Below are positions 22,731 to 33,900 of a DNA stretch of 64,000 nt, one piece after another. The translations under genes and the position numbers were made by a program. The notes beneath the pieces were generated by a model. It was not told where the DNA came from, did no database searches, and saw nothing but the letters and a program-made list of their open reading frames with translations. Origin of the DNA: Earliella scabrosa (taxonomy: Eukaryota > Basidiomycota > Agaricomycetes > Polyporales > Polyporaceae); assembly GCA_022605405.1 (NCBI GenBank), contig JABYQQ010000001.1, forward strand, positions 186,001 to 250,000, written 5' to 3'. Each line of letters begins with the position of its first letter. The first letter of the stretch is position 1.

Positions 22731-24600
22731 GCTGGATGCGCAGTGATGATGAGGGGATGAACGACGAAGTGCAGAACCGTTACTACCCAACCCCGTCGAT
22801 GATCGGGCGCCTGATGAGTGACCTCAGCTATTGTTCTCACGACTCGGCCAGGTCGGGGATCTTTCACTGGGCTTCAAAGCTTCAAGTTTCAGATCTTCAG
22901 ATCCCAGAGCTTCACTGCCCGTCAATGGACTCGGAGCTCGTCGTGACAAATGTTACTAGCGATCGGTCAAGGACAGGTAGCTCGCTCCGCGTGAATTGAA
23001 CCAGGTTTGATTAGACACTTTCAGCAGCTCCGGGCGAATCATGGAGCCTTGGGGCCCGGTTTTGATGTGACTGGATCTGGGTCACAGGTGACATGACAGT
23101 GGAGCCCCTTGCCAGTGCGACGCCGCCAGTGAGAGCTTTCTCTGAGGGTGGAGTTAACCCAGCAGGCTGAGCCAGGTAGAGCCTCTGTCACGGCCCCCAC
23201 AGATCTGAGCGCCCGTCACGCCCGGTGGAGCTCCCATCATCGGGACGAAAAGCACATTTGGGCGTTGCTGAAAGTGTCTATTCACGAGCCCCGGACTGTG
23301 TGGTTGGGCGCTTAGTCTGTGGTGGATGTTCGGATTCCTCGGCCACCCACAGATGCGTCAAAACACGTTCAATGGCCCCAAAAACTTCCATTACTGCTTA
23401 TGTAGTCTGTGAGACTGGAAACCTCGAATATTGTAGCGTGTCGTCCACAGAAATGTCGAGTAACATGGCATTTTCGTTTTGACTTGTCCCGATTTGGGTT
23501 CTCGCGTTGCTTTGTACTACTTGTTTGTTGCCTGGAGCACCCCCCCTAGCCCATGTATGCTCGCTTCGCTCGCAATGAAACGCTAGACATGATGCACAGC
23601 GCGAATCATAGTTGGTCCAACGAACAGTAAGTATACGTAGGCCATTCCGAGTCGTGCAGAGTCTCGCAACTTGAATCATCGTGCACGACGTTTCAGAATG
23701 GGGCTCTACGTGCTCAAGGTACCACACAGTCCATACTCAGACAACCGCGGGGACCAAGTACTACGAGCTACTCCTCCATCCTGCTCTTTCCTGGTGTCAA
23801 CATCCGACTCGACTCGCCACAACCAAGTTGAAGTTGAACGCTTGTCTGCAAGACCCCCCTCCCCCCAATTGACGACGCAAGTTGATGTCCGATGTCCGAC
23901 CGCCCATCCCGCGCATTGTGCTAGAACATCACGGTGGCGACCCCATAACTCGAACCTGAGGCCTGATGGCGGGGCCCTATCGCGACACAGTCGCTGGCGT
24001 CTGGTCATCTCTGCGTGCTCGCCAAACACACCGCACCCGTATAGGTCCCTGCCCAATGCCATCGAATATGACAGGCTGAGCTGCACTTTCGCGTCGCCCT
24101 CCAGTGCGTGCGGGAATTGCGCGAGTGCTCTCCGCGCGGAGACAACGACACGGCGCAAAGACGAGGAAGGACGAGGACGTGCCGCCAGCACCGGCACCGG
24201 CTGGCGCACTATCGCCGTCGCCGTCCAAGCAAAGGCCGGTCCCGCGCCTGTGCTCCTACACCGACGTCAAACTTGAACCCCTTCGCAATTGAATCCGCGC
24301 GTCAGACTCCCCAGACTCCTTGGCGACCGCGGCATGTCCGTCCCAGTCGCGTCGTGCTCCGCGGGGACGTGATGACGAAGGCGCCGGGGGCGATTGGCCA
24401 GGAAGTAGAACTGGAGCGGCGTGCCGCATAGTTTGACTTTGGTGTTGTGAAGGGCTGCGAGGACGAACGGCTCTCCCGAGACGTGCGACACGTTACCCTC
24501 GTCGTCGCGCACGGGAATGCACAGCGGGGACGGGGCTGCGGTACGTGGTGGGGCAGACAAGCGGGCGCGTGAGGAAGGGAGCTAGTGGGCGTTCCGTCTA
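22731..24600. other. Gene-free stretch
   Basis: No frame with a recognisable domain. The first part is the promoter side of the Crinkler-type gene. A minus-strand frame at 24267-24560 reads smoothly (VRDDEGNVSHVSGEPFVLAALHNT) and may be a residual exon of the broken 25-kb membrane gene or of another lost gene, but nothing comparable is seen in the intact copy at 15.6 kb. Confidence 0.35.
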
Positions 24601-24633
24601 GCGGGGCGGTAATGTGCCTACTGGTCGTGGTCA

Positions 24634-25119
24634 TGGTCGTGGTCTTGGTACGCGGCTCAACGATATGACACAGACTCTTGGGGGGAAATGGGGCCGGAGC
24701 CGGAGAGTGAGCTTATTGAGGCGGAGGCGGACGATGTTGGGGATGCGAGTGCAGAGGCCCATAAGTCCATTGGGGGGGGTCGAGGGGGCGGAGGAGTCAG
24801 AAGCGTCCAGGGAGCAAACGCAAGAGCCAGAACGGGGAACGTCCACATCGGAGTTGGCGACGTCGAACCGCTCCTTGCGGCAGCCGTACTGCTCGACGAT
24901 GTTCGGAACGCCGAACTTGTGCTGGGAGGCCTAGAGATCGAATTCACAGTCGAGGGCGGGCGAAGGCGCCTGGCACCTTATGGGTGCCCGTGCCCTTGAC
25001 GACGAGGCGAGGCGGCGAGTGGTGAAGACAGCCACGATATCGAGGCCAAAAAGGTGGAAGAGGAAGAGAAGGATGCCGAACGCGAGAACTTGCATGTCGG
25101 TTGACGAGGCGGGATACAT
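24634..25119 (-). pseudogene. Broken paralogue of the 15.6-17.4 kb membrane protein gene
   Basis: Starts MYPASSTDMQVLAFGILLFL, matching the hydrophobic N-terminus of the intact copy (MHPSPSANLQVLAFLVLLF). In the same frame, after one TAG stop at 24931-24933, it continues PNIVEQYGCRKERFDVANSD and VPRSGSCVCSLDASDS. This matches PTIVVHCGCGRDHQR and VPRAGSCACSLGS of the other gene. The long exon-1 tail and the Ser-rich C-terminal region of the intact copy are missing. A very short intron removing the stop is not excluded, but a decayed duplicate is simpler. Confidence 0.55.
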
Positions 25120-25226
25120 GCTGGGTCAGTGCCTATGCCATATGGACAGGCGACAGAAGGAAAGTCGAGGATGACGGAACTAAAGAAAGGGACAAGAAAC
25201 GCGGCCCCGCAGAGTTCGCGCGGCCT

Positions 25227-25460
25227 TCAGACAGTCATGCAGTCTTGCGCTGCACATCTTGTTCCAGAGCTCAGCCCGCAAGCCACGTTGGCGTCCACAA
25301 GCCCGACATCATCCAGCTCGCAGACGTCTCGGGCAAGAGGCTGACGCTTCACGGCGCACGATACCACGCTCACACACTTTCGAACACCAGCCCGGGGAGG
25401 CGAGCCAAACTCAAGGGAAGACTCACTCGTAATACTCGGCCCCGAGACGGGCGTATGTAA
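25227..25460 (-). other. Upstream segment shared with the 17.5 kb locus
   Basis: Contains GACGTCTCGGGCAAG (plus strand, near 25324), in the same order and distance from the membrane-protein ATG as the similar segment at 17.47-17.74 kb. It marks the duplication as reaching several hundred bases upstream of the coding start. Confidence 0.4.
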
Positions 25461-25514
25461 GGAGCGCCCGGGATTCAAACCAGCAAGGTTCCGCCTTGGT
25501 CATCCGGTCGCTCC
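25461..25514 (-). other. tRNA-like sequence, probably decayed
   Basis: On the minus strand the segment begins GGAGCG and ends CGCTCC, which can pair as a six-base acceptor stem. Before the 3' arm it has GGTTTGAATCC, close to the polymerase III B box GGTTCGANTCC. At 54 nt it is too short for a full tRNA, and the T stem pairs poorly, so it is not called as a functional tRNA. The 3' half (GGAGCGCCCGGGATT on plus) recurs at 17719. Confidence 0.35.
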
Positions 25515-25742
25515 GGCCACCGCAGGGCGAGTGGGAAGCCAAGGGAACGGCGTGTGGTGCGGGGGTGGGGGGAGCGAACACGGGTCCAGAACGCCACAAA
25601 GAAGAAGCCAAGGGCTCACTGATAGACTTCCCGCGCGACCCGAAGCCTTCGCGGCTCCCATTCTTTCGACAGTCGTGCGTCCCCGCGGAGAGAGAGAGAT
25701 GTATTGAACAGGCAGGCTATAGTCTATTTTTGCCACTAGACC

Positions 25743-27325
25743 ACTAGAGGCCGACCTCGTCTGCGTACGGGAGCGACTGGGCGTCGCCGACGGCGATGAA
25801 CGTGGGCTTGCTCTTGAGGAGCGTGGACGTAGCCTGCGAGAGACCACATGAGGATGCATGCACAGAGAGAGGGGGGGAGGATAGGAGGGGAAGGCGCGGA
25901 GACTGACCTTAGAGTACACCGTAGCGCTGACCTTGTCCAGCGAGGAGAGTGCGTCGGCGACGGAAGACGACGACCCAGAGAGGATCTTCCCGAGAAAAAA
26001 AAGCGAACATCAGCACATCACGACAACCGCACAACCCAACAAAACACAGCACGAAAAAGTGCCGCCACCGACCTTGGGACCGAGCGACGCGACAAGACCG
26101 TCGCGCACGTCGAACGCGCTGGCAGCAGCAAACTTCGCCTTCGCGACCGCCTTCTGGAGCTCCTCGCCCTTGAGCGAGCCAGCAGCCTTGACCGCCTCAA
26201 CCGCCGCCTTTGCCGCCGTCTTGACGTCCGCCGGCGTCTCGCCCTGGACGAGCAGACCAAACAAAGACGCGTCCGAGTACGGGAAGAGCACGCTCTTCAC
26301 GGACGCACCAACGGGCACGCTCGCAGCGATCGGGGACGTGCTCTGCGCCCACTTGACGGACGGGGTCGTGTCCAGATGTGACGCCAAGACCGCGAGCTCG
26401 GCGGACGGCGCACCCGTCGCCCCAAAGCCAATGAACACCGTCTGCGGGCCACCGTGCGCCTCCACGCGGGTCTCCCCGCCAAAGTACGCTGAGGGCGCGG
26501 ACGAGGTCGCAGCGGCGGCGCCCGGGAGCTTGCCAAGCGACTTCTCGAGCAGCTTCTCGAGGGCGGCGGGGTCGATGCCGGTGCCGAGGACGGCGACGTT
26601 GCCTGCGCCAAAGACCGAATCTGCGTACGCCTTGACGTCTTCAGAGGTGACGTGGTGTGCGGAGGAGGCGAAGAGGGGGTTGCCGAGGCCCCTGCGGAAG
26701 GCGAGCGCGTGTGCGAGCTCGACGGCGTGCGTCGCCGGGTCTTGGAGGGCCGCCGTTGCCTCGGCCTCGCACGCGGGGCCGACGAGCTCGGCGAGCTCGT
26801 ACCGGGTGAACTTGGGCGAGGTGAGGAAGGAGGAGAGGACGTCGACGAAGAAGGCCCTGGGTTGGACGGACGGGACTCGTACGCATGACATGGCACGGGA
26901 GGGAGGGGAAAAGCACTCACTCGTCTCCGCGCAGGAACTCGGCCGTCACCGCCAGGTGCTCCCTCGAGAGACTTGAGGAGAGGACGCCGCCGTAGAGCTC
27001 GGCCTCCCGCACGGTGCCCAGCGTCGAACGTTTATCCGTGCTCTGCGACACCAACCCGGCATGAGACTCCTCCTGCCGTCTCCGGACGAGAAAAACGGGG
27101 TGGAAAACTAACCTTGAACGCGTAGTTTTTGAGGGCGTGCGCGACACCGGGCTTGGGCTCGTACCGGCTGCCGGCCTTGACGAGGACGGTGACAGCGGTC
27201 GTGGGCTCGCCGTTGTCGGCAGCGGCGACCTTCACCCCCGCGGAGTCGACGACGGTCGCAAACCGGCGGGCACTACGGGCGATGCGCGACGCACTGCGCG
27301 CGGCCGACGCTCTAGCAGCAAGCAT
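25743..27325 (-). CDS. QCR2: Cytochrome b-c1 complex core subunit 2
   Basis: Five exons: 27325-27113, 27042-26921, 26856-26073, 25985-25918 and 25833-25743, giving 425 residues, normal for the family. All junction phases agree. It is a core subunit of respiratory complex III on the matrix side of the inner mitochondrial membrane, from the M16 (processing peptidase) fold. The N-terminus MLAARASAARSASRIARSARRFA is a classic Arg/Ser/Ala targeting peptide. Diagnostic blocks are VTVLVKAGSRYEP, ALKNYAFKSTDKRS, GGVLSSSLSREHLAVTAEFLRGDE, and GPQTVFIGFGATGAPS in the second M16 half. No HxxEH zinc motif is present, as expected for core 2 rather than an active peptidase. The start is the ATG at 27325, since the codons before it do not give a better initiator. 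Expression should be constitutive. Confidence 0.92.
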
Positions 27326-27685
27326 GAGGGAGGGCAATTACGAGGGGAATAAGAGGTGGATGGAAGAGGACGACGACGGCGAGCACCAGCACGTACTCCG
27401 TCGTCAGTCCCGGCGCTTGCGCGCTTCCGGGTTCTGCCGAGGCGCGCCCGCCAATAGCCGCCCTTGCATTCCGCTGGGCGCTCTGCGGTCTAGCCTCATC
27501 ATCACTACGCGAAGCAAGTTCGGACGGCGGATGGGCATGGGCATAAAGCATATATTCATAGCGTCATAGATGAAGAGATGAGCATGGTACAAGACAGCAA
27601 GGAAAATATGGTGACAGCGGGCGAGAGAGAGAGAGCATATACGATACAGAGCAGAAGAGAGAGCGACGTTAGAACGTGACAAAAA
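27326..27685. other. Intergenic spacer (methyltransferase 3' end to QCR2 promoter)
   Basis: About 360 nt between two minus-strand genes. It holds a short GA repeat (GAGAGAGAGAGA near 27625) and no frame worth calling. Confidence 0.4.
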
Positions 27686-29014
27686 CTAACCACGGCGGGC
27701 GTGCACGGTGAAGCAGGTCGACACCAGACCGTTCACGCTCCATATTTCGTCAATGTAGTTGTGGATGAGGGCGTCGGCGTGGGCGGCCCACGGTCCCTCG
27801 GAGAGCACGGCACGCATCGAGCGGGCGTAGACCTCCATCAGGTCGCGGTACTCGCGCCCGATCTCCTGCAGGTCGGGGTCCGTGTGCCAGTCGCCGATGG
27901 GCATGAGGTACCGCCGGGGCACGACCTGGGTGAAGTAGCCCGAGTCTTCCAGGAGGCGCGGGATGTGCGGGGCGATGGGCTGGATGCCCCGGCGGTCGCG
28001 CAGGGTCTCGCGGACGGCGGTGAAGAAGGCGCAGGCGTGCGGAGCGCGGGCGGCGACGTCGCCGCCGTCGGCCAGCGCGGGGAACCTGCCCCATTCGCAC
28101 GAGACGAAGAGGCCGCCGCGGCGCAGGACGCGCGCTATCTCCGGGAGAAGGGCGCCGTAGTCGCGGATCTGCGGAGCACAGGAGGGGAGGCGTGAGCAGA
28201 GAGGGCGGACGGGGAGAATCAAGCGGACAGACCGCCATGGTGATGGAGCGCGCGTGGACGAGATCAATGCTGGCCGTGTCGAAGCGGAAGCGCTCCTTGA
28301 TGTCGTGCATCTCGAACTGGACGTTGCGCGGCGGGTAGCGCGTCGCAATGGGCACTGGCGGGGTGCGGGCGGGGCGGGGGCGCGGGGGGTCAGTGGGGCG
28401 TGCGCGGGTATGTCGGGAGAACAGAACGCACCGATGTCGACGCCGTAGAAGCGGGCGTGGGGGAAGTCGCGTGCCATGTCGAGGATCCTGCGGGAACGGT
28501 AGGCGACGGGTGCGGACGAGCGCAGGGCGGAGGACGTACCAGTGGCCCGTGCCCGTGCCGAGGTCGAGCACGCGGCGCTGCTCGCCGGGGGCAAAGGCGA
28601 GGACGTCGCGGAGGGGGCCCACGGCGGGATCGCCGATGAGTCTGCGCAAGAGCTGGTTTAGCCCGTTTTGTCGCTGATAGAGACCAGGCGGAGGGGCAGG
28701 CGAGGAAGTAAGTAAATTTCAGTTTGAATCGAATTCAGGGGGGTGACAGAGGAAGCCGGGCATGAGTCAGAGGGTGCTCGGCTTACCTGCTGTTCTTCCG
28801 CATCCACGGGCAAGGGATACGGGCAGCCACCATGAGAATGGAAGAGTCTGCCGCCCCGCTCCTGAAAGTATCCAGGGATCTCTTCGGGAGGGACCTCGAC
28901 GACGTCGTCCGAGGTGTCAGACTCGGTCTTGTCGTCGTCGGAGCTGTGGCGGTCGTCGTTATGCATGTCGCGGGAATCGGGCACCTGAGGGGGACGGTAG
29001 AGCTGGATGGCCAT
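27686..29014 (-). CDS. SAM-dependent methyltransferase, class I
   Basis: Five exons: 29014-28787, 28673-28540, 28487-28432, 28354-28233 and 28168-27686, giving 340 residues. Phases fit throughout, although the last intron uses the less common donor GTCTGT. The fold is visible: motif I VLDLGTGTGHW, then ARFYGVDIVPIATRYPPRNVQFEMHDIKE (motifs II-III), DLVHARSITMA, and EIARVLRRGGLFVSCEWG (the usual post-III strand). The substrate is not evident. The acidic N-terminus (DDDKTESDTSDDVVEVPPEE) before GRLFHSHGGCPYPLPVDAEEQQRQ is typical of the large Agaricomycete family related to LaeA-like and TAM-like enzymes. A role in secondary metabolism or in modifying a small molecule is possible but unproven. 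It is transcribed away from the DNA polymerase gene. Confidence 0.85.
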
Positions 29015-30904
29015 AGGTGGGACGAGGGCGCGAAGTGAAAAATGGAATCGACGAGTGCTGATGGGTGAGAGAGCCCATATAGTATGTCCAATAACAACTC
29101 CGACACCGCGCCAACAGCGACGTTAACTCAGCGGCGGAGTGTCAGGACGGCGAACACAATTGGGGCACGCGTGGGCCAAGCTGGGACAGGACGGCGGGGG
29201 TCGACGGTGCGGGCGAGGGCGACGTGGGCTGGCAGACGGAACGGGGTGGTTGGGATCGACAAGGTGCAGAGGTGCGGGCGGTCCGAGGCTGCAAGACCGA
29301 TGCGGCTGCTGTAGCTCGGCCCTGGGATAATAACGACACTGGCACGGCGGGGGCGAGAGTGAGGCCCTCCCGCCCCCCAAACGGGAACAACGAACGCAGC
29401 GGAGCCACAACTGCCCACGCTCAGCACTCCTCAGCCGCGAGTCCGTCCTCCGTGCTCGCCCAATCTGCTCTAGCCTTAGCTGGCGACGGACCTGAGCCCC
29501 AACCGGGAACGATCATCAGATGATGCACGCTTATGCAGGCGAGGAGGCCACCACTGCGCGCGCGGAAGCTTTTTCGCTGCTGACCCAATCGCGCGCACGT
29601 TATCCTCCGCCACCCAACCCCGCGAGCCTCCCCCGCTCCCCCGCTTTCCAGACACCGCCATCACCCGCCAGCGATGCCTATCGCGGGACATCGCGCACAC
29701 CAGCACCGTCCACATCGATCCCCCGAGTGACGAGTCCAGTGCTGCACGCTGCGAGAGCGCGCCGCGTCTCGCGGAAGAAGGAAGGCAGAGGGCGTCAGAG
29801 CGTCCCGTACGTACGTGCTCCCCGCAATTCGGAATTCGCGCCTTCCCCTCGTGAGTCGTGGGCTGCTCATCCAGCGCAGAGTCGCCTCCAGGAGAGAAGT
29901 CATCAGCCACCCGTGATTCTGGACGAGACCAGAACGCCCCAGACGCATGACGCCTCCGAACCAATCACGCACATCTTTCCCATCGAACCCCTCCATCCCA
30001 CTCCCGTCGGCTGATGCTGCTCGTGGGCGCGAGTGGTACCATATATATGTACCTGTCCCCCCAAGCGCTCAGCACACATACATAGCACACACTCTCTCGC
30101 GCGTTTCGTGCGCTCTCCTGCAGGCACCACGTAAACAGCGCTCCCGGAGAGCACGTCTGGTCAGCTGTGCCCGCTCGCGTGCACTTGCGGTAATCACGGA
30201 ACCCTTGATGGACGACGTCGTCGACGTGCAGGGGGTCAGAGAGAACCCGGCTCTCGTCAGGGCCGCTACTCTCTACCGACCCGCTTCTCGAAGCCTGCAC
30301 ATCCACCAGACGGTGCGAGACGCCGTCGAGCACACTGAGCGGGCAGCGGGGGTTCGAGATGGCCTGATTGCTGACATGATGAGCCGACGCGGTCTGGTCT
30401 GACATCCCGATGATAGGGGTGCACCTCGTTCACACACGTGCAGCGAATGTGGAACCGTTCACTTCCAAAGAGAAGCGGGCGAACATGAGAGACGAGCGTC
30501 GGATTGAATGCGTCGACGTGTCGGGCAAGCGTACTGTCAACCCCAGCGTGTCCCAGAGCGCCGCACCTGCAGAACGGCGCTGCACATCTGTACGTTCGGG
30601 GACGTCGTGAGCACTTTCAGCGTGCGCTGCTCACCTTCGTGTGTCTCCTTATCGCTGCTGGACACACGCAGACACTCGCCGTAGCGGACACTCCATGACT
30701 CGATGATACCAACGATGTGACTCTACCAACGACGCCTTCAACACAACCCAGCTTGTGGCGGTGACTCCGCGTCGGTTTTGCCAAATCAAGCCGTTTGGGC
30801 GGCTATTGCCCCAACACATCTTGTCTCTGAACCACAACCATCATCTATTCACCTTCTCCCTGAGTGCTTCCTGCTGCGCACACGCATGCACATATATTGA
30901 CAAG
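29015..30904. other. Divergent intergenic region
   Basis: Lies between the methyltransferase start (minus) and the DNA polymerase first exon (plus). A CATATATATG box sits at about 30040 with no credible ATG close behind it. A short peptide frame near 30484 reads DVSGKRT and was compared with the 17 and 25 kb duplicated segments, without a convincing match. No gene is supported. Confidence 0.35.
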
Positions 30905-33900
30905 ATGCTGTCTGACGTCGAACTATTCTTCGCCGAGCAAGACGAACTAATGAACCGACCGTCAGAAACCATCGCCGAGTACTTGGCACGAAGACAACGA
31001 AGGTGAGCTCTCCGTGGACGATCATTTCCGTACGCGTGTCATCGTGTATGCGTCTCCGATGCGCTAGGGGAGATGACAGGATATATTGTGACACGAGTTG
31101 CCAGTGTCAGCACTTGTCATCCCGTTTTCTTCACTAGCGCTACCAGTCCCCAACTCGTAACCAGCTATGATAATGAGGTCCGACGGGCTTCGAGGAACAT
31201 GCCACGGATGGCGACTTGTTCCTCACATGTCTCTTATTGTATACAGTCAGCGTCCTAAGCGCGCCACCGGCGACAAGTTTCATTCACTGTGTCATCAGAT
31301 GGAGCCATAACCAAACCGTGCAACGGCTTGCCAGACGTGGTACATCCTTACAAACGCCCCCCGCCGCTGCATTCCCTCCGGAGCGCTTCTATTGACCGCT
31401 GCCGTCGAGGCGACCGTCGATGGGGGGCACTCTCACAGCAGCTCCCACCATATCGCGAGCATTCGTCGTGCTCGAACCCTCGTCGCGCCCGGGTCTTCAC
31501 TACCATATGGACATGGAACGCGAGCGCAAGCTTAAGGGTCCTCATACACTTTCTCACTTCCTAGACGCTTCGTCCACTGCTCTTCACATGCACACTTCAC
31601 GACGCTGACGACTCCCTCCCATTTCATTCTGCATCAGCGGCTGGAACGCGCGCCCCTCCGGCCCTACGTTCAGTCCGGACGTGATCGAGATACGCGGGCT
31701 GCCGGACACGATAAGCTTCCTACCAGACGACAGCGGCCTGGAACCACACGTACAACCGTCCCCGTCTCCGTCCCCCAATATTGGGCCGCGCGAAAACCGT
31801 GATCCTCCCCCTGCCCCTGCCCCTCGCGCGGGGGTGGCAGAACCAGGGTCCACGTCCACATCGACGTACACGGGTGCAGACGCCGTCGCGCTGTCAGTGC
31901 CAGTGTCGATGATGAAGTCATCTTCTTCCCTTCTGGCTGATCGCTTGTCTGCTTCTGACGCCCCGGCCGACCAACCACGCGCGGCGGGCAAACACACATA
32001 CAAACGCAAACCCGACCCCGAGGCCGAGGCCGAGTCGAATCGGGGGGCGCGCAAGAAGAGGTCGAGAAGCACGGACGAGTCAGACCTGCCAACTTCGCCT
32101 GATGCTGCGACGTCGTCGCTGGGCGCGCCCGCGGAGCTCCAAGATGAGACGACCACTCGGAAGACGAAGACGAAGGAGCAGAAACAGAAACCAGCGGCCA
32201 GTGCATATGCGTACGTACACGTCTGTTGTCCCCCATCCCACCAGCTGCGTTCCGTCACTGACTTCCAAGTTCCCTGTCTCTGCGGCCACAAAACACAGCC
32301 CTCGTGCTCCTGTTTCATCGGAGAACGCACAGAACGCACGAACGGAACAGCCCGTCACCCCCGCCGCTCTTCCTGCGACGACGAATGATACGCGCGCTCG
32401 GGGTGACACTGATAGCGCCTCCACCACGCTCTCCTTGGACAAGTCGGAGTTGGCGCAGCGACCGCGCTCCTCCCCCGGCCGTGTCGTCGTCACGGAGAAT
32501 CTGAAGGCCCCGCGCGGCGTTAAGCGCAAGGCCGACGTTGGGGCCGCGGATTGCAGCAATATCACGACTCCTCCCAGCTCCGCACCCGCACCCGCACCCG
32601 CACCCGCACCCGCGCCGAACGACAACGGCAACAACAGCAGCAGCAGAAAGAAGGCGGCCGTTGCCGTTGCGAAGACCAAGACCGTGACCGCGACGAAGAC
32701 CGCTGCGGGGGCGGGCGCGAAACAGAACGCGGCGGCGAAGACGGCGGGCGCACAGGTCGCGAGGGGCCGGAGCGCCGGGCAGAAGGGGAAGGGGAAGGGG
32801 AAGGGGAAGGAGGCGGTGCGCAAGTACACCCCGTCCGAGTATGCGAAGGTCATCCAGGCGCAGTTTGCCGAGCAGCAGAAACAGCGGGAGGGCGGTGGGA
32901 GCGGGGGCGGTGGAGGCGGGGGCAAGGTGCCCGTCCTGAAGGGCACCCGGATCTACTATTGCGGCGGGGACCGCAACATGGCGGGGGAGAGCACGCGGAA
33001 CAAGATGTACAAAGTGTGTCCGTTCGATTGTGGTGATTGGGCGCCTGTGGATTTGTGCTAACCAACGGGCAGATCGTGCAGCTCGGGGGGGAGCTCGTGG
33101 CGGAGTACGACCCGGAGCGGATCACGCACATCGTGAGCGACGCGGACGAGGGCGCGCTGCTGAAGGAATTAAAGCTGAAGAGCCTGCTGGACATCCCGAA
33201 GCGCATACACACCGTTAGGTGGGACTGGGTCGTCGAGGCGATGGCTGCGAAGCCGAGGAAGCGCGTTGCACGGACGGACGGGGATGTATCCGGGCGAGAC
33301 GAGGGCGGGTATGAGTATGTGTTGCCCCGCGAGTGGGACTTTCCCAAGTACGGGAAGCGGGTCAATTGGCAGAAGGCGGTGTGCATGCCCGACGAGAAGG
33401 AGGACGGGCACGACGACGACGACGACGCCCGGGAGCTCGAGTCCAAGGTTAAGCTCGGTGCCAGCGGCCGGCGTGGCACGGACGACAAGAGCGAAGAAGA
33501 CGAGCCGAGCCACATCTCGTGCGTGTCGCCTCGCTCATCATTGGCCTTTCAGTTTTTTCCTGCGTTTCAGGCCTCAGGCTTCGGGGGCGGTGGCTGACGC
33601 CCATAATTCGCAGGGACTTCACACAGGACAAGGTCGCTGGGGCGCAGATCCCTCCCCATCCCCATGCGGCGGGCCTCCCATCTCCCCCTTCCTCGCCGAA
33701 CCACCCACAGCTCCTGACCCGCCAGGAGGGGGCTGGGGCTCGAGGTGGGGGTGTTGGAGAGGGTGGGGGAGGGGGTGCGGGTCCTTCGACGTCGGTCGCC
33801 GCACTGGACCCGTCCGCCGACCCGCTGGCAGAGTTTTACGCTCAGGCGCGGGCCGAGCGGGACGCGGAGGTAAGTTTTGGATTTTTTTTTGCCCTGCGTG

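Noticed and set aside
26010..26920. Overlapping frames in other phases across QCR2
   Set aside because: They are shadows of the QCR2 exons; only the M16 frame has family motifs and consistent splice phases.
30484..30620. Possible third copy of the 17/25 kb duplicated segment (DVSGKR peptide)
   Set aside because: Only about 15 bases match and the flanks do not align, so chance is the simpler explanation.
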